A stretch of 64,000 bases of DNA from Halomonas sp. LBP4 (lineage in GTDB: Bacteria > Pseudomonadota > Gammaproteobacteria > Pseudomonadales > Halomonadaceae), in contig NZ_PDOG01000007.1 of the NCBI RefSeq assembly GCF_003202205.1, forward strand, positions 62,001 to 126,000, written 5' to 3'. This document shows positions 16,278-25,050 of the stretch, piece after piece. Made by a program: the position numbers and the translations under genes. Each line of letters starts with the position of its first letter. Within the stretch, counting starts at the first letter, position 1. The notes beneath the pieces were generated by a model that ran no database searches, was not told the origin of the DNA, and saw only the letters and a program-made list of their open reading frames with translations.

Positions 16278-17212
16278 CGGCTGCGGTTTCCGGCCTGAGC
16301 GTGAGGCGTGCCGGCCCCCTGGCGCTGCTGCAGGATGCCGGCCGCTTCGGGGTGCGCCAGCTGGGAGTGACCCAGGGCGGTCCGGCCGACCCACACGCCT
16401 GGGCCTGGGCCAACCGGCTGGTCGGCAACCCCTGGGGGGCCGCGGCGCTGGAGATCACCGTCGGGGGTATCGAGCTGGTCGCCGAGCGCGGCCTGACGGT
16501 GGCGGTCGCCGGAGCGGACCTCGGGGCGACCCTCGACGGCGAGGCGCTGCCGGGTTGGCGGCCGGTCGCGATCCGTGAGGGGCAGGTGCTGGCCTTCGCG
16601 CAGCCGCTCAATGGCCTGCGCGCCTACCTGGCGGTGGTCGGTGGCTTTCGGGCCGAACCGGTGCTGGGCAGCGTGGCCTGCGTGGTGCGCGAGGGGCTGG
16701 GGGGCCATGATGGCCTGGGGCACAAGCTGGCCGCGGGCGACTCGCTGAGGGTCGGAGAGGAGGCCGGCCGGGCGGTGCCGCCGCGAGAGGCGCCGGAGGC
16801 CGAGCGCCCCGACTACCGGGGCGCCGCGCGGCTGGCGCTGCTGCCGGGGGCGCAGATCGGGGAGTTCCGCGGGGCGAGCCTGTTCGATGCCTTCAATGCC
16901 GCCTGGCGAGTGGACGACCGCGCCGACCGCATGGGGGTGCGCCTGACCGGCCCGCTGCTGCATTGCCGAGTGACCAGCATGATCTCCGAGGGCATCGGCC
17001 TGGGCGCGGTCCAGGTGCCGCCCGACGGCCAGCCCATCGCGCTGCTCAACGACCGCCAGACCATCGGCGGCTATCCGCGCCTGGGGGCGCTGACCCCGCT
17101 GGCGGCCGGTCGACTCGCCCAGTGCCTGCCGGGTCAGGAGGTGCGCCTGGTGGCGGTGGCCCGCGAACGCGCACTGGCCGACTACCGACGCTTTCGCGCC
17201 GCCTTCGCGTGA
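16274..17212 (+). CDS. pxpC: 5-oxoprolinase subunit C (KipA family)
   Basis: 312 residues, biotin-dependent-carboxylase-like fold. Signatures are LLQDAGRFGVRQLGVTQGGP near the start, ALEITVGG, VAVAGADLGATLDG, WRVDDRADRMGVRLTGP and LLNDRQTIGGYPRLG. It completes the PxpABC complex. The start at 16274 overlaps the pxpB stop by four bases. The operon ends here, 18 bases before the convergent small RHH gene. Confidence 0.93.
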   Translation: MTAAVSGLSVRRAGPLALLQDAGRFGVRQLGVTQGGPADPHAWAWANRLVGNPWGAAALEITVGGIELVAERGLTVAVAGADLGATLDGEALPGWRPVAIREGQVLAFAQPLNGLRAYLAVVGGFRAEPVLGSVACVVREGLGGHDGLGHKLAAGDSLRVGEEAGRAVPPREAPEAERPDYRGAARLALLPGAQIGEFRGASLFDAFNAAWRVDDRADRMGVRLTGPLLHCRVTSMISEGIGLGAVQVPPDGQPIALLNDRQTIGGYPRLGALTPLAAGRLAQCLPGQEVRLVAVARERALADYRRFRAAFA

Positions 17213-17230
17213 GTCGTGTGACGCGCGGGC

Positions 17231-17443
17231 TCAGGCGCCGAGGCCGCTCTCGCGCAGCAATTGATCGATGCTGCGTTCCGCTCGGGCAGCACCGGCGGTC
17301 TCCAGCAGCAGCTGGGCCTCGAGGGCCGCCACGCCGTCGTTGACGCAGCGCTCGATCAGCGCGGCCTTGCTCAGCCCGGTCTGCCGGCTGAGGCGCTCGA
17401 GGCGGGCTTCGAGATCACGGGAAAATCGCAACAGATGAGGCAT
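17231..17443 (-). CDS. Small ribbon-helix-helix-like protein
   Basis: A 70-residue protein: MPHLLRFSRDLEARLERLSR forms the presumed beta strand and first helix, then TGLSKAALIERCVNDGVAAL fits the second helix of CopG/RHH proteins. Such proteins are DNA-binding repressors or antitoxins. I chose the ATG at 17443; the longer frame to 17509 lacks family sequence. No toxin-like partner gene is adjacent: the neighbours are pxpC and a GntR regulator. It may be an orphan antitoxin or an independent regulator. Confidence 0.55.
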   Translation of the reverse strand: MPHLLRFSRDLEARLERLSRQTGLSKAALIERCVNDGVAALEAQLLLETAGAARAERSIDQLLRESGLGA

Positions 17444-17612
17444 GGGTATGTCTCCAGGGGCTGGCGCCGCCTCTCGATGGCGCACCGGGTCTCGTTCTGA
17501 GTGTAACACCGCCGGTTGGCCTGGCGGTGCCTGTCGAGCAGTTTCATACTCGGGGGTGACGTGCGTATGACAACCGACGTCGTTGGCAGGCGAGTGACGT
17601 CAACCGGTGGCC

Positions 17613-18299
17613 TCAGGCCAGGCCGCGGCGGTGCATCACCTCGGTGATGATGGGGACGGGGGTCATCAGGTGCTCGCGCATCATCTCGGCGGCGCGATCG
17701 GCGTTGCGGGCCAGGATGACCTCCACCAGCGCCGCGTGCTCCTGGCGCTTGCGCTCCAGGGCCTCGTCGGAGAAAACCGTCTCGCGCAGCCAGAGATGCC
17801 GATAGCGCTCGACCTGGTTGAACAGGGTCTCGCGCACCTGCAGCAGGTGGGGGGAGTTGCAGCCACCGACGATGGCGGTGTGGAAGTCCTTGTGGCGGGC
17901 ATCCCAGATGTCCAGCAGCTCGTCGGGACCGTTCACCTCCATCACCTTGGCCAGCGTATGGGCGCGGCCGAGGATGCCGGCCTCCCAGGCGTCGTCGCCA
18001 CGCTCGATGGCCAGGCGCAGCATCATCGCCTCGATCTGCGCACGGGCATCGTAGAGGTCGGCCAGCTCGGCCAGGGACATCGGCGCCACCCGGTAGCCGC
18101 GCTGGCTGATGGCGACCACCAGTCGCTCGGCCACCAGTTGCGAGAGGGCCTCCCGCAGAGGGCCGATGCCCAGGTCGTAGCGCTCCTTGAGCCGGCTCAT
18201 CAGCAGCTTCTCGCCGGGCTGGAAGGTCCCGCGGATGATGTCGCGCTTGAGCCAGTGATAGGCGCTGATGCCCAGGTTCTGTCGGGGGGAGCTCTCCAT
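17613..18299 (-). CDS. GntR/FCD transcriptional regulator, GlaR (CsiR)-like
   Basis: 228 residues: an N-terminal winged HTH (AYHWLKRDIIRGTFQPGEKL ... LGIGPLREALSQLV) and a C-terminal FCD ligand domain with metal-binding type residues (D in YDARAQIEAMM, H in HKDFHTAIVGG, H near EHLMTPV). In E. coli GlaR/CsiR represses the glutarate and L-2-hydroxyglutarate operon containing lhgO. Here lhgO is divergently adjacent, which supports the same role. I chose the ATG at 18299 because AAGGA lies 12 bases upstream; 18329 is an alternative start. Confidence 0.8.
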   Translation of the reverse strand: MESSPRQNLGISAYHWLKRDIIRGTFQPGEKLLMSRLKERYDLGIGPLREALSQLVAERLVVAISQRGYRVAPMSLAELADLYDARAQIEAMMLRLAIERGDDAWEAGILGRAHTLAKVMEVNGPDELLDIWDARHKDFHTAIVGGCNSPHLLQVRETLFNQVERYRHLWLRETVFSDEALERKRQEHAALVEVILARNADRAAEMMREHLMTPVPIITEVMHRRGLA

Positions 18300-18400
18300 G
18301 ATGTCGCCATTCCTTGATTCGCCTGCCATGATACCCGATTGTCGGTACTCGCGATAATCGTGACCACTTCTTCAGGATAATGGAAACTCGGCGGGATGAT

Positions 18401-18419
18401 GGATATTCTGCCAATATCC
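18401..18419. promoter_or_regulatory. Inverted repeat between the GlaR-like gene and lhgO
   Basis: GGATATT and AATATCC are perfect 7-base arms separated by CTGCC. The repeat lies 27 bases before the lhgO GTG start, a good position for repressor binding. It is a candidate operator for the adjacent FCD regulator. Confidence 0.4.
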
Positions 18420-18445
18420 CCTGATCCCGAACCTCGAGGTGTGCC

Positions 18446-19642
18446 GTGTTCGACTTCATCATCATCGGTGGCGGCATCCTCGGCATGTCCACCGCCATGC
18501 AACTCGCCGAGGCCTTCCCCGAGCGCCGCCTGCTGCTGCTGGAGAAGGAGGAGGGGCCGGCGCGCCACCAGTCCGGTCACAACAGCGGCGTGATCCATGC
18601 CGGGGTCTACTACAGGCCGGGCAGCCTCAAGGCTCGCTTCTGCCGCGAGGGCAACCGTACCACTCGCGAGTTCTGCCAGGCCCACGGCATCGAGCTCGAC
18701 ATCTGCGGCAAGCTGCTGGTGGCTACCAACGACCTCGAGTTGCAGCGCATGGAGGCGCTCTGGGAGCGCATCGCCGCCAACGGCCTGGAGCGCGAATGGC
18801 TCGACGCCGAGGCACTGCGCGAGCGGGAACCCCATATCACCGGGCTGGGTGCCATCTTCGTGCCGTCGAGCGGCATCGTTGACTTCGCCCGGGTCACCGA
18901 GGCGATGGCGGAGGAGTTCGAGCGCCGCGGCGGGCAGTTGCGCTACGGGCATCGGGTCACCGGCCTGGACGAGCGCCACGGCGAGGTGGTGGTGCATACC
19001 TCCCGGGGGGAGTTCAGCGCCCGCTACCTGGTCACCTGCGCCGGCCTGATGGCCGACCGGGTGGTCCGCATGCTGGGCCGGAACCCCGGCTTCACCATCT
19101 GTCCCTTCCGGGGCGAGTACTATCGGCTGCCCGCGAAGCTCGATCGCATCGTCAACCACCTGATCTACCCGATTCCCGACCCGGCCATGCCCTTCCTCGG
19201 CGTGCACCTGACCCGCATGATCGACGGCGGCGTGACCATCGGCCCCAATGCCGTGCTGGCGCTCAAGCGCGAGGGCTATCACAAGAACGATGTCTCGCTG
19301 ACCGACATGGCGCGGATGTTCAGCAACCCGGGCATTCTCAAGGCCCTCGGCCGGAGCCTGAGGCCGGGCCTGTCGGAAATGAAGAATTCGCTGTTCAAGC
19401 GGAGCTATCTGGAGCAGGTGCGCAAGTATTGCCCGAGCCTGACCCTCGAGGATCTCGAGCCCTGGCCGGCCGGGGTGCGCGCCCAGGCGGTATCCCGCGG
19501 CGGCAAGCTCATCGACGACTTCCTGTTCGTCAACACCCGGCGCACCGTCAATGTCTGCAACGCCCCGTCGCCGGCGGCCACGTCGGCGATCCCCATCGGC
19601 GCGCATATCGTCGACAAGGTGAAGGAGCAGGCGCGGCTCTAA
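18446..19642 (+). CDS. lhgO: L-2-hydroxyglutarate oxidase/dehydrogenase
   Basis: A 398-residue FAD-dependent oxidoreductase of the DAO fold. The N-terminal dinucleotide motif is IIIGGGILGMSTA, followed by RHQSGHNSGVIHAGVYY, the LhgO/L2HGDH family signature around the flavin. Other matches are SSGIVDFARVTEAMA and ICPFRGEYYRL. It oxidises L-2-hydroxyglutarate to 2-oxoglutarate and feeds electrons to the membrane quinone pool. The GTG start at 18446 is preceded by CGAGG. E. coli lhgO sits in the csiD-lhgO-gabDTP operon; here it is alone, divergent from the regulator. Confidence 0.9.
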   Translation: MFDFIIIGGGILGMSTAMQLAEAFPERRLLLLEKEEGPARHQSGHNSGVIHAGVYYRPGSLKARFCREGNRTTREFCQAHGIELDICGKLLVATNDLELQRMEALWERIAANGLEREWLDAEALREREPHITGLGAIFVPSSGIVDFARVTEAMAEEFERRGGQLRYGHRVTGLDERHGEVVVHTSRGEFSARYLVTCAGLMADRVVRMLGRNPGFTICPFRGEYYRLPAKLDRIVNHLIYPIPDPAMPFLGVHLTRMIDGGVTIGPNAVLALKREGYHKNDVSLTDMARMFSNPGILKALGRSLRPGLSEMKNSLFKRSYLEQVRKYCPSLTLEDLEPWPAGVRAQAVSRGGKLIDDFLFVNTRRTVNVCNAPSPAATSAIPIGAHIVDKVKEQARL

Positions 19643-19666
19643 GGTGGAGACGCTCCGCGGCCGTTT

Positions 19667-21379
19667 TCACTCCTCCTGCCGGCGCAGCTCGCACCAGGCG
19701 GCATAGGTGCTGAGGAAGACCCGCCCGGTGAGGTCGTCGAGGAAGTCGCTGTTCTTCAGCTGGTCCATCACCGGCCCCTTGACCTCGGCCAGGTGCAGGG
19801 TGACCCCGGAGTCCTTGAGGCGGGCGTTGATGGCGTCCAGGCTCTCCAGTGCCGAGGCGTCGATGAGGTTGACCGCCGAGCAGATCAGCACCACGTGTTC
19901 CAGCTCCGGCCGGCTCGCCACCAGGGCATAGACGGTGTCCTCGAGGTAGCGGGCGTTGGCGAAGTAGAGGCTCTCGTCGATGCGCAGCAGCGCGACATGG
20001 CTGGCCGTCTCGGTGTCGTGGCGCTCGATGTTGCGGAAGTGCTCGGTACCCGGGATGCGGCCGACCAGGGCGCTGTGGGGTCGGCTGGTGCGGTAGAGGA
20101 AGAGCCCGATGGAGAGCAGCACGCCGGCGACGATCCCGGCCTCCACGCCTTCCACCAGGGTCAGCAGGATGGTCGCCGCCATGGCCGAGAAGTCGCTCTT
20201 CGAGTAGCGCCAGGTCTGGCGGATCATGGGGATGTCGACCAGGGTGAGGATCGCCACCGTGATGGTGGCGGCCAGGGTGGCGATGGGCAGGTGATGGAGC
20301 AGCGGGGTCAGGGCCAGGGTCACCAGGCCGATGCCGAGGGCCGCGAAGAAGCCGGCCATGGGCGTCTGGGCGCCGGCCTCGAAGTTGATCACGGTACGCG
20401 ACAGCCCGCCGGTGACCGGCATGCCGGCGGTGAAGGCGGCGGCGAGGTTGGCGCCGCCCAGGCCGATCAGCTCCTGGTTGGGCGAGATGCGCTGGCGCCG
20501 CTTGGCGGCGAGCATCTGCGCCATGGAGACCGACTCCACGAAGCCCACCAGGCTGATCAGCAGCGCCGGCACCAGCAGGGTGCGCCACAGCGAGAGATCG
20601 AAGCCCGGCAGGGTCAGCGGCGGCAGGCCCCGCGGGATGTCGCCGACCACCGCCACGCCCTTGCTCGCCAGGTCGAGCTGCCAGGTGAGCAGGGTGGTGA
20701 CCACCACGGCGAGGACCGGGCCGGCCTTGGCAAGCAGGGCGGCGATGCCCTCGGGCAGCCCCAGGCGTTGCAGCACCGTCTTGCCTGCATGGCGCACCGC
20801 CACCAGGAAGGCCAGGCTGCCGGCAGCGATGGCGAGCGTCGGCCAGTGGGTGCCGGCGAGGTTGCCGGCCAGGCTCAGCCCGAGCTTGGCCACGGTATAG
20901 CCGTTGGCCTCGATGCCGAGCAGGTGGGCCGCCTGGCTGGCGGCGATCAGGATGCCCGAGGCGGAGAGGAAGCCGGCGATCACCGGGTGGCTCAGGAAGT
21001 TGGTGAAGAAGCCCATCCTCATCAGCCCCATGAGGGTGAGCATGCCGCCCGAGAGCAGCGAGAGGACCAGGGCGGCCTGGAGGTACTCCGGGCTGCCCGG
21101 GGTGGCGACCCCGGCCAGGGCGGCGCCGGTCATCAGGGCGATGATCGCCACCGGCCCCACCGCCAGGGTGCTGCTGGTGCCGAGCAGGGTGTAGGCGAGC
21201 AGCGGCAGGATGCTGGCATAGAGGCCTACCACCGCGGGCAGGCCGGCGAGGATGGCGTAGGCCAGCGACTGGGGAATCACCATGATGGTGACGATGATGC
21301 CGGCGAGCAGGTCGGCACCGCATAGCCGGCGGTTGTAATGGGGCAGCCAGGTGAGGATCGGCAGATAGCGCTTGAGCAT
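19667..21379 (-). CDS. SulP family anion transporter with STAS domain
   Basis: 570 residues: about 12-14 membrane segments followed by a cytoplasmic STAS domain (about 440-560; HVVLICSAVNLIDASALESL contains the conserved STAS loop). The family block is GIIVTIMVIPQSLAYAILAG (about 31-50). SulP proteins carry sulfate, bicarbonate or dicarboxylates; the specificity cannot be read here, and no carbonic anhydrase or sulfur gene is adjacent. The start at 21379 gives MLKRYLP, the usual short N-terminus; a longer frame to 21406 adds nine basic residues. It is convergent with lhgO. Confidence 0.88.
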   Translation of the reverse strand: MLKRYLPILTWLPHYNRRLCGADLLAGIIVTIMVIPQSLAYAILAGLPAVVGLYASILPLLAYTLLGTSSTLAVGPVAIIALMTGAALAGVATPGSPEYLQAALVLSLLSGGMLTLMGLMRMGFFTNFLSHPVIAGFLSASGILIAASQAAHLLGIEANGYTVAKLGLSLAGNLAGTHWPTLAIAAGSLAFLVAVRHAGKTVLQRLGLPEGIAALLAKAGPVLAVVVTTLLTWQLDLASKGVAVVGDIPRGLPPLTLPGFDLSLWRTLLVPALLISLVGFVESVSMAQMLAAKRRQRISPNQELIGLGGANLAAAFTAGMPVTGGLSRTVINFEAGAQTPMAGFFAALGIGLVTLALTPLLHHLPIATLAATITVAILTLVDIPMIRQTWRYSKSDFSAMAATILLTLVEGVEAGIVAGVLLSIGLFLYRTSRPHSALVGRIPGTEHFRNIERHDTETASHVALLRIDESLYFANARYLEDTVYALVASRPELEHVVLICSAVNLIDASALESLDAINARLKDSGVTLHLAEVKGPVMDQLKNSDFLDDLTGRVFLSTYAAWCELRRQEE

Positions 21380-21645
21380 CCGGTCTCGTCGTCGTCGAAG
21401 GAACACCCGGCCACGCGGGCCGCTGAAAGGCTACCAGACTAAACGATTTTGGGGGCCGGGTTGAGTCTTGGTTGCCCTTGCCCGGGCAGGGAGCGCCAAT
21501 ATCGGCCGATCGGGAGATAGCTTGAGTGCGACCTTGGTGTGTCAGGCCAAAGTGCAGGATAGCCCCGCGCGTCAAGGCGTTATGCTTCATCCTCGAAGAG
21601 CGTTCCAATAACGAATCATCCCACTCTGATCGAGTCTTGACCGCG

Positions 21646-23250
21646 ATGCGTATCCTGATGTCTTTGGCCGCCCTGGTGACGGCCGCAGCGGCTCTCCTGC
21701 CGCTGTTCTTCCTGAGCGCCGACTGGCCGTTCTATCTCGCCCTGGGGTTTGCCTGGTTGTCCGGTGGGCTGCTGTTCATCACGGGCATGTCGGCCGTGCA
21801 TGCCGCCGGTGCCGATGCCCTGAAACAGGGCGGGCTGCGCGGCTGGCTGCCGCCGGTGCGCGACTATCTGTCGCTGCGCCGCATGGCCCACGACCTGGTG
21901 GAGCGGGCCGGCAGTACGGCCATCGCCTCGGCCGAGGTGTCGCACCACGCCGATCGCATGGACCAGCGCCTGGCGCGTCAGGAGGGGGTGGTGCGCGAGG
22001 CCTCCTCGAGCATGAGCGCCATCACCAGCGCCATCGAGCAGGTCGCCAGTGGCACCGCCGAACTGGCCTCGGTGGCCAGCCGCTCCCGGGCCTCCAGCCA
22101 CGAGAGCCGCGAGGCCCTCGACCGGGTGGTGGTGGACATGCAGGCCCTGGCAGAACGCTCGCGTGAGGCCCTGGGGCTGCTCGCGGCGCTGGAGCAGAAG
22201 GCCGACAGCGTGCGCAGCGTGACCTCGCTGATCGAGGAGATCGCCGAGCAGACCAACCTGCTGTCGTTGAACGCCTCCATCGAGGCGGCGCGTGCCGGCG
22301 AGCATGGGCGGGGCTTCGCCGTGGTCGCCGGCGAGGTGCGCGAGCTGGCACGGCGGACCGCCGAGGCGACGCGCAGCGTGGAGTCGCTGGTGGGGGACAT
22401 CGGCGACAGCAGCCACCAGGTGGTGGATACCATCGGCCACCTGATGGGCCGAGTGGGCGATCGTGCCACCGAGATGCAGCAGGTGGGCGAGCAGCTCACG
22501 GCGATGACCGGGGACTTCGATCGCGTCGAGGGCGAGATCGCCGGCATCGCCGAGGCGATGGAAGACACCCGCCGCCACAGCCGTCGCGTCGCCGGGACCC
22601 TGTCGTCGCTCGAGCGCGAGGTCGACGAGGGCAATCGCGACATGCACGACCTGGCCAGCCAGGCGCGCGCCCTGATGGCGGCGGCCGAGGCCGTGGATGC
22701 CTCCCTGGCCCAGCAGCGGCTCGAGGGACGCCACCAGCAGGTGTTCCGGGCGGCGCGGGAGGCCGCCGACCAGCTCGGCCGCTTGCTGGAGAAGGCCGTC
22801 GAGCGTGGTGAGCTGACCCTGGCCGCACTGTTCGAGCCCCGCTACGATCCCTTGCCGGACACCCAGCCCCCCAAGTACCGTACCGGCTTCGACGCCTTCA
22901 CCGACCAGCACCTGCCGGCCATCCAGGAGCCCCTGCTGGAGCGTCTCAGCCTCGCCTACGCCATCAGCTGCGATCGCAACGGCTACGTGCCGACCCACAA
23001 CCTGAAGGTCAGCCAGCCGCCGACCGGCGACCCCGAGCACGACCTGCAGTTCAGCCGCAGCAAGCGTATCTTCGACGACCCCACCGGACGGCGTTGCGGG
23101 GCGCATCAGGACACCCTGCTGCTGCAGACCTACAAGCGCGATACCGGCGAGATCATGCACGACCTCTCGGTGCCGGTGTTCGTCAATGGCCGTCACTGGG
23201 GGGGCTTCCGAATCGGCTATCAGCCGGAGCGCCAGGCCGACCAGGAGTAG
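21646..23250 (+). CDS. Methyl-accepting chemotaxis protein with C-terminal sensory-like domain
   Basis: 534 residues. Two membrane segments lie close together near the N-terminus (about 3-22 and 27-47) with almost no periplasmic loop. The signalling hairpin contains EEIAEQTNLLSLNASIEAAR and VVAGEVRELARRTAEAT, the CheA/CheW-binding tip. After the coiled coil, residues about 395-534 form an extra cytoplasmic domain (AYAISCDRNGYVPTHN ... DLSVPVFVNGRHWGGFRIGY) resembling a Cache/PAS-like sensor. The sensing module is therefore C-terminal and cytoplasmic. The ATG at 21646 was chosen because earlier residues have no family similarity. The end overlaps convergent rarD by 31 bases. Confidence 0.87.
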   Translation: MRILMSLAALVTAAAALLPLFFLSADWPFYLALGFAWLSGGLLFITGMSAVHAAGADALKQGGLRGWLPPVRDYLSLRRMAHDLVERAGSTAIASAEVSHHADRMDQRLARQEGVVREASSSMSAITSAIEQVASGTAELASVASRSRASSHESREALDRVVVDMQALAERSREALGLLAALEQKADSVRSVTSLIEEIAEQTNLLSLNASIEAARAGEHGRGFAVVAGEVRELARRTAEATRSVESLVGDIGDSSHQVVDTIGHLMGRVGDRATEMQQVGEQLTAMTGDFDRVEGEIAGIAEAMEDTRRHSRRVAGTLSSLEREVDEGNRDMHDLASQARALMAAAEAVDASLAQQRLEGRHQQVFRAAREAADQLGRLLEKAVERGELTLAALFEPRYDPLPDTQPPKYRTGFDAFTDQHLPAIQEPLLERLSLAYAISCDRNGYVPTHNLKVSQPPTGDPEHDLQFSRSKRIFDDPTGRRCGAHQDTLLLQTYKRDTGEIMHDLSVPVFVNGRHWGGFRIGYQPERQADQE

Positions 23251-24107
23251 AGGGCCAGCCCGACCCAGATCAGCAGGAAGGTGCCGAGCTGGACCGGCGA
23301 GAGTGGCTCGCGGAACACCAGCAGGGCGATGAAGAACTGGATGCTGGGGTTGAGGTACATCAAAAAGCCCAGGGTGGCCAGGCGCAGCCGGCGCGCCGCA
23401 CCGGCGAAGGCCAGCAGCGGCAGGGCGGTGACCACGCCGCTGGCGACCAGCAGCAGGGTGACGTCCGTGGCCCCGAGGAAATGGGAGAGGCCGGTCCGGT
23501 CGAGCCAGGTCAGGGCCAGGAGCCCCAGCGGCAGCAGCAGCAGGGTCTCGACGAACAGCCCCGAGAGGCCATCCAGCGGCACCTGCTTGCGCAGCAGGCC
23601 ATAGGTGCCGAAGGAGAGCGCCAGGGCCAGGCTGATCCAGGGCAGCTCGCCGAGCAGTACCAGCTGGATGACGATGGCCAGGGCGGCGAGCCCCACGGCC
23701 ACGGCCTGCAGCCGGTGCATGACCTCGCGCAGCACCAGCATGCCGAGGGCGACGTTGACCAGCGGGGTCATGAAGTAGCCGAGGCTCGCCTGGAACACCT
23801 GGCGGGTCTCCACGGCGTAGATGTAGAGCCCCCAGTTCAGCGCGATCAGCAGGGCACCGCCCAGCACCCGACCCAGCCGATGCGGCTTGCGCAGCGCCTG
23901 GCGGATGGGGGACCAGCGGCCGAGCAGGGTGACCAGCCCGACCAGGAAGACGCAGGACCAGATCACCCGATGGATCAGGACCTCGAATGCCGGCACGCCC
24001 TCGAACAGCGCGAAGAACAGCGGGAAGCAGCCCCACAGGACGTAGGCGGTCAGCCCGAAGGCAACCCCCTTGCCGGTTTCCTGGGCGGGAGCGGTGGTGG
24101 TGGTCAT
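23220..24107 (-). CDS. rarD: EamA-family transporter RarD
   Basis: A 295-residue inner-membrane protein with ten predicted helices in two EamA repeats. RarD-specific segments are GLTAYVLWGCFPLFFALFEG, LIHRVIWSCVF, ALNWGLYIYAVETRQVFQAS and LGYFMTPLVNV. It is a putative metabolite exporter of the DMT superfamily; the name comes from chloramphenicol sensitivity work and the substrate is unknown. It is divergent from the omega-amidase gene. Confidence 0.87.
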   Translation of the reverse strand: MTTTTAPAQETGKGVAFGLTAYVLWGCFPLFFALFEGVPAFEVLIHRVIWSCVFLVGLVTLLGRWSPIRQALRKPHRLGRVLGGALLIALNWGLYIYAVETRQVFQASLGYFMTPLVNVALGMLVLREVMHRLQAVAVGLAALAIVIQLVLLGELPWISLALALSFGTYGLLRKQVPLDGLSGLFVETLLLLPLGLLALTWLDRTGLSHFLGATDVTLLLVASGVVTALPLLAFAGAARRLRLATLGFLMYLNPSIQFFIALLVFREPLSPVQLGTFLLIWVGLALYSWSAWRSG

Positions 24108-24234
24108 GCAGGCCTCGACGGCAGAAAAGCGCTAACTTAGCAGGCTATTGGCCTGGCTACCATGCCGGCTGACGCCGGGCCGACGCTGGGTTACGCTGAT
24201 GCCATGCCACTTCACCTGGACGGGAGTCCCCTGC

Positions 24235-25050
24235 ATGAGCGAATTGAGAACCACCCTGGTGCAGTGCGATCTGCGCTGGGAAGATCCCGACGCCAACTGC
24301 CGGATGCTGGAAGAAACCCTGGGCGAGCTGGGGGGCGACGACACCGACCTGATCGTGCTGCCGGAGATGTTCGCCACCGGCTTCACCATGAACTCCCGGG
24401 AGATGGCCGAGCCCATGGAGGAGAGCGCTACCGTGGCCTGGTTGAAGGACCAGGCATGCGAGCGTGGCTGCGTGGTCACCGGTAGCGTCGCCGTGGTGGA
24501 GAACGGCGACTACTTCAACCGGCTGATCTGGGCACGGCCCGATGGCAGCCTGGTGCATTACGACAAGCGCCATCTGTTCCGCATGGCCGGCGAGCACGAG
24601 CGCTACGCCATGGGTCACGAACGGGTGATCGTCGAGCTCAAGGGCTTTCGCGTCCTGCTCAGCGTTTGCTACGACCTGCGCTTCCCGGTCTGGCTGCGCC
24701 AGCAGCCGGCGCCCGGCGAGCATTTCGAGTATGACCTGCTGCTCTGCGTGGCCAACTGGCCGGCACCGCGGCGTCACCCCTGGCGCATCCTGCTGCAGGC
24801 GCGGGCCATCGAGAACCTCTGCCCGGTGATCGGCGTCAACCGGGTCGGCGAGGATGCCAAGGCGCTCGCCTATGCCGGCGACTCCATGCTGGTCGACTTC
24901 AAGGGCGAGGCGGTGATCGACGAGCCGAGGGACACGCCCTTCGTGCGGACCGCGAGCCTCGACCGGGGCGAGCTCGACGCCTTCCGCGAGAAGTTCCCCG
25001 CCTGGCGCGACGCCGACCACTTCGGCCTCGCCGACGGAGTCGGCTTCTGA
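24235..25050 (+). CDS. yafV: Omega-amidase YafV-like (nitrilase superfamily)
   Basis: A 271-residue C-N hydrolase. The catalytic triad is visible as Glu in IVLPEMFATGF, Lys in YDKRHLFRM and Cys in VCYDLRFPVWLRQ. The TGFTMN segment and YDKRHLF are typical of YafV/Nit2 enzymes, which hydrolyse 2-oxoglutaramate and 2-oxosuccinamate. The ATG at 24235 is placed by MSELRTTLVQCDLRWED, the usual N-terminus. Its TGA overlaps the rsuA start (TGATG), so translation is coupled. Confidence 0.9.
   Translation: MSELRTTLVQCDLRWEDPDANCRMLEETLGELGGDDTDLIVLPEMFATGFTMNSREMAEPMEESATVAWLKDQACERGCVVTGSVAVVENGDYFNRLIWARPDGSLVHYDKRHLFRMAGEHERYAMGHERVIVELKGFRVLLSVCYDLRFPVWLRQQPAPGEHFEYDLLLCVANWPAPRRHPWRILLQARAIENLCPVIGVNRVGEDAKALAYAGDSMLVDFKGEAVIDEPRDTPFVRTASLDRGELDAFREKFPAWRDADHFGLADGVGF

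Noticed and set aside
17506..17529. CACCGCC/GGCGGTG hairpin as terminator of the GlaR-like gene
   Set aside because: The stem is only seven bases with a nine-base loop, and the following minus-strand sequence (TTACACT) is not a convincing T-run.
21407..21645. Sigma-28 (flagellar) promoter for the chemoreceptor
   Set aside because: GCCGATCG near 21508 resembles the -10 but no TAAA lies at the right distance upstream.
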